A stretch of 6,300 nucleotides of DNA from Succinivibrio sp. (lineage in GTDB: Bacteria; Pseudomonadota; Gammaproteobacteria; Enterobacterales; Succinivibrionaceae). The stretch spans positions 1 through 6,300 of the forward strand of contig JAGDBH010000258.1 of assembly GCA_017959135.1 (NCBI GenBank), given 5' to 3'. Position 1 is the stretch's first letter; every line of letters begins with the position of its first letter. Below are positions 1 through 5,428 of the stretch, one piece after another. The notes under the pieces are model-generated. The model did no database searches, was not told the DNA's origin, and saw only the letters and a list, made by a program, of their open reading frames with translations. Made by a program: the position numbers and the translations under genes.

Positions 1-951
1 ACCGTGGCGTCTGTCATAATCGGTTACGCCTTTGAATACAGCATAGTTAGCAGCTTCCTGATCTTTTGACAGGATGGTTGTGTAGATTTCATATCCGTCC
101 AGATAAGCCTGATCACCGTATTTGTCGATGACTGTCTGGCGAACACTTTCTGCTACGTAAGGAGCATATGACTCAAGCTTTGAAGAATGGAATTCAGCTC
201 TGTAAGGCTCTGCCTCAGCGTTTTTGTATTCTTCCTCGGTAATGAATCCTAAAGCCAGCATTCTCTCTAGAACAAGATGTCTTCTTTCCTTTGAGCGCTC
301 TGGATTAGAAATAGGATTCAATACAGAAGGAGCCTTTGGAAGTCCTGCAATAGTAGCCATCTGTCCTAGGGTTAACTCGTCAAGATTTTTGCCGTAGTAA
401 GTCTGAGCAGCTGCGGCAACACCATAAGATCTGTGTCCTAAAGCAATCTTGTTTAGATATAGTTCAAAGATTTCCTCTTTGGTAAGAACCTGTTCGATTC
501 TAAGCGAAATGAAGATTTCTTTTAGTTTTCTCTGGATAGTCTTTTCTCTGGTCAGGTAGAAGTTTCTTGCAACCTGCTGAGTGATGGTACTTGCACCCTG
601 ACGAGCAGATGCTGCTGTAAGAGACACAACTGCAGCACGGAAAATACCGATTGGATCGATACCGCTGTGTTCATAGAAACGGGTATCTTCAATTGCGAGA
701 AAAGCTTTTTTTAATTTCTCTGGAATTTTATCAATAGAGACTGGAATACGTTTTGCCTCTCCGAATTCACCGATCAGCTTGTTATCTGCGGTGTAAATTT
801 TCATAGGAGTTTCAAAACTTACTTCCTTTAATTTTTCTACATCAGGAAGATCTCCTAGAGCCTGATAATATAAACCTGCACTTGCAACGCCAATGGCTCC
901 GATTCCGAATAAACCTGTCCAAAGAGCGATTCTTAAATATTTAAAAAACAC
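1..951 (-). CDS. mrcA: Penicillin-binding protein 1A, N-terminal part (cut by window start)
   Basis: This is a bifunctional class A penicillin-binding protein that polymerises lipid II into glycan strands and cross-links peptidoglycan from the periplasmic face of the inner membrane. The 317 codons seen run to the window edge with no stop. Residues about 5-30 form a short cytoplasmic tip and a single membrane anchor. The GT51 glycosyltransferase domain follows with all its hallmark motifs: E88-D-T-R-F-Y-E-H with downstream G97 and D99 (E88 is the expected catalytic Glu), Q118-GASTITQQ, the RKLKEI stretch at 141-146, E163-LYLNKI, and the AGLPKAPS block near 205. The last residues, DYDRRHG, match the start of the inter-domain region in E. 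coli PBP1A. The transpeptidase domain lies off the window. The start is GTG at 951-949: an in-frame TAA lies just upstream, no other start codon lies between, and AGAGG sits 6 nt before it. The gene is divergent from the nucleoside permease. The family assignment is near certain, and 1A rather than 1B follows from the motif spacing and the aroK/aroB neighbourhood. Confidence 0.96.
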   Translation of the reverse strand, partial: MFFKYLRIALWTGLFGIGAIGVASAGLYYQALGDLPDVEKLKEVSFETPMKIYTADNKLIGEFGEAKRIPVSIDKIPEKLKKAFLAIEDTRFYEHSGIDPIGIFRAAVVSLTAASARQGASTITQQVARNFYLTREKTIQRKLKEIFISLRIEQVLTKEEIFELYLNKIALGHRSYGVAAAAQTYYGKNLDELTLGQMATIAGLPKAPSVLNPISNPERSKERRHLVLERMLALGFITEEEYKNAEAEPYRAEFHSSKLESYAPYVAESVRQTVIDKYGDQAYLDGYEIYTTILSKDQEAANYAVFKGVTDYDRRHG

Positions 952-957
952 AAAAAG

Positions 958-962
958 CCTCT
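958..962 (-). promoter_or_regulatory. Ribosome binding site of mrcA, supporting the GTG start
   Basis: On the minus strand AGAGG is followed by six bases (CTTTTT) and then GTG. It is the only Shine-Dalgarno-like sequence near the start of the reading frame. It decides the GTG start, because an in-frame TAA lies immediately upstream and no ATG is available before residue 50. Confidence 0.7.
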
Positions 963-994
963 GTTAAAACTAAGCATCTCTTATTTGTGTGTAT

Positions 995-1000
995 ATTATA
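995..1000 (-). promoter_or_regulatory. mrcA: Putative -10 element for mrcA
   Basis: Read on the minus strand this is a perfect TATAAT, about 45 nt upstream of the mrcA GTG. That would give a short leader containing the AGAGG ribosome binding site. The matching -35 position (GTGTTT at a 17-nt spacer) is a poor match to TTGACA. The surrounding sequence is very AT-rich, so a chance match is possible. Confidence 0.35.
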
Positions 1001-1055
1001 TATTATGACACTTGGAAAACACACTTTTTCGGTAGCTGTCTATTATCTTCATGGT

Positions 1056-1073
1056 GCATCTTCAGAAAGATGC
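1056..1073. repeat. Perfect 7-bp inverted repeat (possible operator)
   Basis: GCATCTT (1056-1062) and AAGATGC (1067-1073) are exact reverse complements separated by the four bases CAGA. No T-run follows on the plus strand and the hairpin is short, so a terminator is unlikely. Its place in the middle of a divergent intergenic region would suit a protein-binding operator or a small RNA hairpin. No known regulator consensus was recognised in it. Confidence 0.4.
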
Positions 1074-1300
1074 TCACTACATCTCTCCAAAAAAAATGTG
1101 ACAAAACAGTCATCTTTCATTTTTTGTGAGTTTATTTCTATTTGTTTGTGTCTAATTTTTTATACATGACAATAAAGTATCCAATTCATTCAACTAAAAT
1201 CACAAGTAAGGAAGGGAAATCATCCTAATTAGTTGTTATTGAAATTTATTTTTTTGTTTCACTGCGTTTTTTCTGTTTTGCTATACGAAATGGTGTGGAT

Positions 1301-2578
1301 ATGGGTATTAAGGTTCGTCTTGCTATATTGAACTTTCTTCATATGGGTGCATGGGGTGCGTACCTCATAAGTATGGGAAACTACTTTGTTCACATTGGTC
1401 TTGCAAGCCGTATTGGATCTTTTTATGCTCTGATAGGTATCGTTTCTTTTTTTACACCTACCATAGCAGGTATTATTGCTGACAGATATATTCAGCCTGT
1501 CAGAGTTTTAGGTCTGTGCCATCTTCTGTGCGGCCTGGGCATGATGGTTCTGTTCTACATTGGCGGACAGCCTGATGCGGGAATGTACTATTCAAGAATG
1601 TACTTTGTCTATTTCTTCTGCATTGCCTGTTACATGGGTTCATATTCTCTGGTACTATCTGTTTCGTATACTCTTTTGGAGCAGGAAAATCTTGATACTG
1701 TAAAGCACTTCCCTTCAATTAGAGTTTTCGGTTCTATCGGATTTGTTGTCCTGATGTGGATTACCGATATTCTGAACTATGAGACAACTGAAAAGCAGTT
1801 TATGCTTTCAGGATTAATAAGCCTGCTTTTCTTCCTCTATACCTTTACTCTGCCTATCTGTAATCATCAGAAGCAGTTAAAGCATCAGACCTTAAGAGAA
1901 ATGTTCGGTCTTAATGCCTTTGGACTGTTTAAAAATAAAGAACTGTGTGTTTTCTTCATATTCTCAGCTCTACTAGGTGTAAATCTGCAGATTGCAAATG
2001 CATACGGAACACCATATCTTTCAAGTTTCTCAAGTATGCCTGAATATGCCAACTCGTTCGCTGTTAAACATTCAAACATACTTTATTCACTATCTCAGAT
2101 CAGTGAATGCGGCTGTCTGCTTTTGATACCTTTCTTCTTAAAACGCTTTGGTATTAAGGCTGTTATGCTTCTTGCAATGGCAGCATGGGCATTAAGATTC
2201 TTCTTTATGGGAGAGGGAAATCCTGGTTCCGGACTATATCTGCTGATCCTGTCAATGATTGTTTATGGATTTGCATTTGATTTCTTTGTCATCTCAAGTT
2301 CAATCTACATTGACAATAGAGCTCCGAATAATATACGTAGCAGTGCCCAGGGATTGTTCTGGATGATGGCTAATGGTGTCGGTTCGTCTGTAGGTTCCAT
2401 GTTTGCTCAGTCTGTAATCAATATGAATACTGATGCAGAAGGAAAAATAGACTGGTATCCAAGCTGGATGAGTTTCAGTGTATATGCTCTGATTATCTGC
2501 ATAATGTTCTACTTTGTTTTCCATCCAAAAGTAGAGGAGAGTGCAGAAAACCAGTCTGAAGTAAAATCTTCGGAATAA
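1301..2578 (+). CDS. nupG: Nucleoside:H+ symporter, NupG/XapB family (MFS)
   Basis: This inner-membrane permease of the major facilitator superfamily should import nucleosides together with protons. It has 425 residues, close to E. coli NupG (418), and about 12 hydrophobic segments: near 8-29, 38-60, 69-88, 99-126, 138-158 and 166-187, then a hydrophilic middle loop, then 214-234, 256-278, 284-302, 311-331, 343-370 and 388-408. It aligns with E. coli NupG almost without gaps. Shared blocks include FP-S-IR at 138-141, LFKNK at 209-213, LQIAN at 229-233, SQISE at 265-269 and IVYGFAFDFF at 320-329. Residues I recall as nucleoside contacts in NupG are kept (R141, Q230, N233, Q266, E269, Y322, F326, D327), with Ser at 145 where NupG has Thr. 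I chose the ATG at 1301 because it aligns with the NupG start. A GTG two codons earlier (1295) is also open. Neither has a clear ribosome binding site. A strong terminator follows. Nucleoside versus xanthosine specificity cannot be told from sequence alone. Confidence 0.92.
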   Translation: MGIKVRLAILNFLHMGAWGAYLISMGNYFVHIGLASRIGSFYALIGIVSFFTPTIAGIIADRYIQPVRVLGLCHLLCGLGMMVLFYIGGQPDAGMYYSRMYFVYFFCIACYMGSYSLVLSVSYTLLEQENLDTVKHFPSIRVFGSIGFVVLMWITDILNYETTEKQFMLSGLISLLFFLYTFTLPICNHQKQLKHQTLREMFGLNAFGLFKNKELCVFFIFSALLGVNLQIANAYGTPYLSSFSSMPEYANSFAVKHSNILYSLSQISECGCLLLIPFFLKRFGIKAVMLLAMAAWALRFFFMGEGNPGSGLYLLILSMIVYGFAFDFFVISSSIYIDNRAPNNIRSSAQGLFWMMANGVGSSVGSMFAQSVINMNTDAEGKIDWYPSWMSFSVYALIICIMFYFVFHPKVEESAENQSEVKSSE

Positions 2579-2602
2579 TCTTCTGCGTTTTCCTGATACA
2601 GA

Positions 2603-2643
2603 AACCACCGTTGTCAGTATTTCAACGGTGGTTCATTTTTTTT
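2603..2643 (+). terminator. Rho-independent terminator of the nucleoside permease gene
   Basis: An 11-bp perfect stem, AACCACCGTTG (2603-2613) with CAACGGTGGTT (2623-2633), has a 9-nt loop and is followed two bases later by eight T residues (2636-2643). It begins 24 nt after the permease stop codon. The convergent phosphatase gene stops at 2650, just beyond it. Read on the minus strand the hairpin is followed by only a short T-run, so it serves the plus strand best but could also slow leftward transcription. Confidence 0.92.
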
Positions 2644-2649
2644 GTAAAG

Positions 2650-3450
2650 CTAATTCTTTGGAGGATTCAGCTTGTTAACTTCTTTTTTGGCCATTTCAAT
2701 TGCATGAAGAAAATCTGAATTGGTGTGCAGTTTTGCATTTACATATCCTGCAATTAAAGCTCCTGCTTCAATATCAGACTGCCAGTGGAATCCGCACACA
2801 ACTCGGTAGTAGCCGAACTTCTGTCCTGCATTGATGATTTCAACCTGTTTTGAAGGAACAATCTCGCTTAAAATCAGAGCCACCAGATTTCCATAAGCAG
2901 AATGTGCTGACGGATAAGAGCCTGAGTTTACGTGGTCGTGATCATCTTCAATTGTGGAACAGGTTCTTTCTTTAAAATAAACAAAAGGTCTTACTCTCTG
3001 ATAGTGATTCTTTGTGGATTTTGTTCCGCCCGTTTTCGCATCCTTAAAGACTCTGGTAATGAGGTAGTATGTCCACGGAGTATTTTCTTTTGAAATATTA
3101 AGACCTGTTTCCTTTGAGAAAAAAAGCGCTATATAACTTGGATCATAGCTTGCGAAGGTTCGTGCATCATTCCAGACCTGTGTATCCTTAAGACTTCTGG
3201 TTTCCTTATATATTTTCTTGTCTCTTGTAAATTCGAGAGATTTATCATCAGGAGGGGTAGGTATACAAAGATAATATTCAGGATAGGATTTTTTGTTGAA
3301 GAAAGGCTTTGGATCCACTTCATCTATTGTCGGAATTTCTGATTTGTCTGTAATCGAATTGTTGGCTGTACCTGTCCCAGAACTCTGCAATGAACAGCCT
3401 GTCAGCCCCAGTGAAAGAGTAAGTGCAGTAACGAGTATTTTGGTATACAT
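2650..3450 (-). CDS. Class A (PhoN-like) acid phosphatase / PAP2 family lipoprotein
   Basis: This is a predicted vanadium-haloperoxidase-fold phosphatase that hydrolyses phosphomonoesters outside the cytoplasm. The 266-residue protein starts with a lipoprotein signal peptide: M-Y-T-K, a hydrophobic core, and the lipobox L-T-G-C with C19 as the lipid anchor. Ser follows Cys, which in the E. coli rule means outer-membrane sorting. The three-part catalytic signature is complete: K147-X6-R154-P155, then P180-S-A-H183 inside GSYPSAHS, then R216-X5-H222-X3-D226 inside RVVCGFHWQSD. H222 is the expected nucleophile and H183 the expected acid/base. The GSYPS.H and CGFHWQSD wording is that of class A nonspecific acid phosphatases (PhoN/PhoC) rather than of membrane-embedded lipid phosphatases. 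The usual PSGH is PSAH here. The frame stays open 57 codons upstream (to 3621), but the ATG at 3450 has a good ribosome binding site and begins the signal peptide, so I use it. The substrate is unknown; nucleotides are plausible beside a nucleoside permease. Confidence 0.9.
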   Translation of the reverse strand: MYTKILVTALTLSLGLTGCSLQSSGTGTANNSITDKSEIPTIDEVDPKPFFNKKSYPEYYLCIPTPPDDKSLEFTRDKKIYKETRSLKDTQVWNDARTFASYDPSYIALFFSKETGLNISKENTPWTYYLITRVFKDAKTGGTKSTKNHYQRVRPFVYFKERTCSTIEDDHDHVNSGSYPSAHSAYGNLVALILSEIVPSKQVEIINAGQKFGYYRVVCGFHWQSDIEAGALIAGYVNAKLHTNSDFLHAIEMAKKEVNKLNPPKN

Positions 3451-3456
3451 ATATAT

Positions 3457-3465
3457 CCCTTCTTC
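3457..3465 (-). promoter_or_regulatory. Ribosome binding site that fixes the phosphatase start
   Basis: On the minus strand GAAGAAGGG is followed by six bases (ATATAT) and then ATG at 3450. This purine-rich site directly before the lipoprotein signal peptide argues for the short start over the ATG at 3621, whose 57-residue extension is lysine-rich and would bury the signal peptide. Confidence 0.75.
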
Positions 3466-3563
3466 ACTTAAAAAAATGATTCCCAATAAAATCAACATGT
3501 AAGTCAAGTATAGGTTCTTTTCTTTACTTTTTTCTGAAGAAATCTTCTGTTTTTCTTCCTTTT

Positions 3564-3592
3564 GCAATGAAGAATTGCTATTTCTGTGCAAT
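3564..3592. repeat. Three alternating GCAAT/ATTGC half-sites (possible operator)
   Basis: GCAAT (3564-3568), ATTGC (3574-3578) and GCAAT (3588-3592) form two overlapping inverted repeats with 5-nt and 9-nt centres. They lie in the divergent region between the phosphatase and aroK, just upstream of the putative aroK -35. The half-sites are short and the region is AT-rich, so this may be chance. Confidence 0.25.
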
Positions 3593-3604
3593 CGATGTGG
3601 TTTC

Positions 3605-3634
3605 TTGTTGAAAAATCTCAAAATGAAGTAGAAT
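3605..3634 (+). promoter_or_regulatory. Putative sigma70 promoter for aroK-aroB
   Basis: TTGTTG (3605-3610) and TAGAAT (3629-3634) match the -35 and -10 consensus at four and five of six positions, with an 18-nt spacer. An overlapping TTGAAA at 3608 has a 15-nt spacer to the same -10. Initiation near 3641 would leave a leader of about 40 nt with the aroK ribosome binding site GGAG (3671-3674). No better candidate is visible closer to aroK. On the opposite strand a TTGACT (3502-3507) might be a -35 for the phosphatase, but it lacks a good -10. Confidence 0.4.
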
Positions 3635-3679
3635 TTCCTAAGTATTACATTAAATCAGTTTCAAATAATCGGAGAAGTA

Positions 3680-4198
3680 ATGTCCAGAGCAGAAAAAAAC
3701 AGAATTTTCCTTGTTGGGCCTATGGGGGCAGGTAAAAGTTCCATTGGAAAATCATTGGCATTACTTACACAGAAACCTTTTATTGATGTTGATGAAGAGA
3801 TTGTAAGAACCACCCTAAAGAGTATCCCTGAAATTTTTGAAGAATCTGGGGAGAGTGGATTCAGAAAGATTGAAACTGAAGTTTTGAAAAAATGTCTTAA
3901 ATATGAGGCTGTAATAGCAACTGGAGGAGGAATCGTAGGTTCTGAAGAGAATCGACAGATTCTAAAGGACAATGGCTTTGTTGTTTATCTTTATGCCGAT
4001 GTTGATACTCAGTATTTAAGAACAATGAACGATTCAAATCGACCAATGATCAATGTGGAAGATCCCAAAGCCCGATTAAACGAGATCTTCTCAAAGCGAA
4101 AGCCTTTATATGAAGAGGTTCATGACTGTCTGGTCGATACCAACACTCATACAATAAAAGAATGCGTAGAACAGATTAAGGCAGAAATCAGGAAATAA
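3680..4198 (+). CDS. aroK: Shikimate kinase I
   Basis: This cytoplasmic NMP-kinase-fold enzyme phosphorylates shikimate at the 3-hydroxyl using ATP, the fifth step of the shikimate pathway to chorismate. It has 172 residues, against 173 in E. coli AroK. The Walker A P-loop is GPMGAGKS at 13-20. D36 and D38 lie in the FIDVDEEI stretch, where the family binds Mg and shikimate. R62 (GFRKIE) and the G82-G83-G84 motif bind shikimate. The lid carries R121-P, and R140 in SKRKPLYEE is the further conserved arginine. The GPMGAGKSSIG wording and the place next to aroB favour AroK over AroL. The start is the ATG with GGAG five nt upstream. The stop lies 6 nt before aroB, so the two are surely cotranscribed. 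Nothing about the gene is odd. Confidence 0.97.
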   Translation: MSRAEKNRIFLVGPMGAGKSSIGKSLALLTQKPFIDVDEEIVRTTLKSIPEIFEESGESGFRKIETEVLKKCLKYEAVIATGGGIVGSEENRQILKDNGFVVYLYADVDTQYLRTMNDSNRPMINVEDPKARLNEIFSKRKPLYEEVHDCLVDTNTHTIKECVEQIKAEIRK

Positions 4199-4204
4199 TC
4201 AAAG

Positions 4205-5287
4205 ATGGAAAATATAACAGTCGGACTTAATGAACGTTCATATCCAATTTACATAGGTACTTCTCAGCATTATGGTGAACTTGTAAGAAAAGCTCTGCCT
4301 AAAATCACTGATCTTATGGTTGTAACCAATGATACTGTTGGACCTCTTTATTTTGAATCTCTTAAAAAACAGCTTGAAGAATCTGGTTTTAAAGTATGCC
4401 AGTGTGTGTTAAGAGATGGTGAGGCCTATAAAACCATCGAAAGCTTCTGGGCAATTCAGACCGCTCTGCTTGAGAACAATTTTGCCCGCGACAGTGCTAT
4501 TGTAGCTCTTGGAGGTGGTGTTGTCGGTGATATGGCAGGCTTTGCAGCTGCAACCTATCAGAGAGGCATTCCTTTTATTCAGATCCCAACCACTCTATTG
4601 GCAATGGTTGATTCTTCAGTCGGTGGTAAAACTGCCATCAATCATCCTTTAGGAAAGAATATGATTGGTGCTTTTTATCAGCCAAAAGCTGTTATTGCAG
4701 ATCTTGAAACTCTAAGGACTCTTCCAAAAAGAGAATTAACTGCTGGTCTTGGTGAAGTGGTAAAGACCGCCATAATCTATGATGCTGATTTCTTCAGCTA
4801 TCTTGAGAAGAATATTGAAAAAGTCTTCGATTATGATCTGGAGGTTATTGCCAGGATCGTAAAGTGCTGCTGCCAGATTAAGGCTAGTGTGGTTTCAGAG
4901 GATGAAAAGGAACATGGACTTCGTGCAATCCTAAATTACGGTCATACTTTTGGTCATGCCATAGAGGCATTTTTAGGTTTTGGAACCTGGCTTCATGGAG
5001 AGGCTGTTGGTCTAGGAATGGTTATCGCTTCAGCTCTTGCTAAAAAACGCGGTCTGATTTCTGAAAGTGATGACAGCAAAATGTTGGAGCTTTGCAGAAA
5101 GGCTCTCCTTCCAACCAAGATCCCTGAGAAAATGACTGCCGATGATTTTATCAGACATATGCGTCATGATAAAAAGGTAAGACAGGGTACTATCAGATAT
5201 GTTCTTCCTACTTCAATTGGCAAAGTTGAATTATTTTCTGACGTATCCGATGAAGAGATAAAAAATCTGATTAACTGTCTGAAATAA
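4205..5287 (+). CDS. aroB: 3-dehydroquinate synthase
   Basis: This NAD+- and divalent-metal-dependent cytoplasmic enzyme converts DAHP to 3-dehydroquinate, the second step of the shikimate pathway. It has 360 residues, against 362 in E. coli. The N-terminal nucleotide-binding half shows D71-G-E-A-Y-K and G103-GGVVGDMAGF with the following ATYQRG, IPTTLLAMVDSSVGGK and GKNMIGAFYQP stretches. The metal ligands are E184 (GLGEVVK), H247 (NYGHTFGH) and H264 (HGEAVGLGM). The C-terminal half is all-helical up to a short HDKKVR basic motif near 321-326 and the IGKVEL strand. The ribosome binding site is weak: AGGA lies inside the end of aroK, about 12 nt before the ATG. Translation coupling to aroK is likely, because the gap is only 6 nt. 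No terminator follows, so transcription may continue into the damX-like gene. Confidence 0.98.
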   Translation: MENITVGLNERSYPIYIGTSQHYGELVRKALPKITDLMVVTNDTVGPLYFESLKKQLEESGFKVCQCVLRDGEAYKTIESFWAIQTALLENNFARDSAIVALGGGVVGDMAGFAAATYQRGIPFIQIPTTLLAMVDSSVGGKTAINHPLGKNMIGAFYQPKAVIADLETLRTLPKRELTAGLGEVVKTAIIYDADFFSYLEKNIEKVFDYDLEVIARIVKCCCQIKASVVSEDEKEHGLRAILNYGHTFGHAIEAFLGFGTWLHGEAVGLGMVIASALAKKRGLISESDDSKMLELCRKALLPTKIPEKMTADDFIRHMRHDKKVRQGTIRYVLPTSIGKVELFSDVSDEEIKNLINCLK

Positions 5288-5297
5288 TGTAGTAAAA

Positions 5298-5423
5298 TCC
5301 CAGTAGTTATTGGAAGAATTTTAGGAAAGAGCGTGTCTAACCTCAATCTAAGCATGAAAATGTATATTCGTGTGCTGGAACAGAGTGTTTAGACATAACT
5401 GCTATCGAATGGAATTACTGGGG
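5298..5423 (+). repeat. Three nested inverted repeats in the aroB-damX spacer
   Basis: The 141-base spacer holds concentric complementary arms. The outer pair is 5298-5308 with 5413-5423 (11 positions paired, two of them G-U in RNA). The middle pair is 5333-5340 with 5389-5396 (TGTCTAA/TTAGACA plus one G-U). The inner pair is 5351-5356 with 5371-5376 (AGCA/TGCT plus two G-U), closing a 14-nt loop. The 3' outer arm contains most of the GGGGA ribosome binding site of the damX-like gene. No T-run follows, so it is not an ordinary terminator. It could be a leader structure or chance pairing; I computed no folding energy. Confidence 0.4.
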
Positions 5424-5424
5424 A
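5420..5424 (+). promoter_or_regulatory. Ribosome binding site of the damX-like gene
   Basis: GGGGA lies four nt before the ATG at 5429. The spacing is slightly short but usable. The frame has a TAA at 5396-5398, and no other ATG, GTG or TTG lies between that stop and 5429. Four of these five bases belong to the 3' arm of the outer inverted repeat. Confidence 0.5.
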
Positions 5425-5428
5425 CCTG

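Larger units (their letters stand above)
952..1294. other. Divergent intergenic region between mrcA and the nucleoside permease
   Basis: This AT-rich stretch of 343 bases separates two divergent genes and should carry both promoters. I see no convincing gene in it. The one reading frame of 60 codons (987-1169, plus) starts at a GTG without a ribosome binding site and encodes a low-complexity, cysteine-rich peptide unlike any family I know. Visible elements are a TATAAT on the minus strand (995-1000), a perfect 7-bp dyad (1056-1073), a TGAC-N6-GTCA dyad (1099-1112), and a TGCTATACG extended -10-like sequence just before the permease (1279-1287). No full CRP, FNR or PurR consensus could be read. 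Confidence 0.6.

Noticed and set aside
1097..1112. A CRP-like site (AAATGTGA left half) upstream of the nucleoside permease
   Set aside because: The right half-site reads AGTCA instead of TCACA, only two of five matches, so it is not a credible CRP site.
987..1169. A 60-codon plus-strand reading frame in the divergent intergenic region
   Set aside because: It starts at GTG with no ribosome binding site, has an odd Cys- and Phe-rich composition, matches no family I know, and covers the expected promoters of mrcA and the permease.
2603..2643. The hairpin after the permease as a fully bidirectional terminator
   Set aside because: On the minus strand only three T residues directly follow the stem, so strong termination of the phosphatase transcript there is not supported.
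3451..3621. A 57-residue N-terminal extension of the acid phosphatase, from the ATG at 3621
   Set aside because: The ATG at 3450 has a good ribosome binding site at 6 nt and begins a textbook lipoprotein signal peptide. The extension is lysine-rich, AT-driven, and has no such site.
3661..3972. Minus-strand reading frame of about 100 codons opposite aroK (and similar frames opposite the permease, aroB and damX)
   Set aside because: These lie antisense to well-supported genes, have no ribosome binding sites, and encode no recognisable motifs.
5354..5392. A 12-codon leader peptide frame between aroB and the damX-like gene
   Set aside because: It has no ribosome binding site, no run of aromatic or other regulatory codons, and is of a length expected by chance.
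5298..5423. A MITE or other miniature mobile element in the aroB-damX spacer
   Set aside because: The ends are inverted repeats, but no flanking target-site duplication is visible and no second copy exists in the window.
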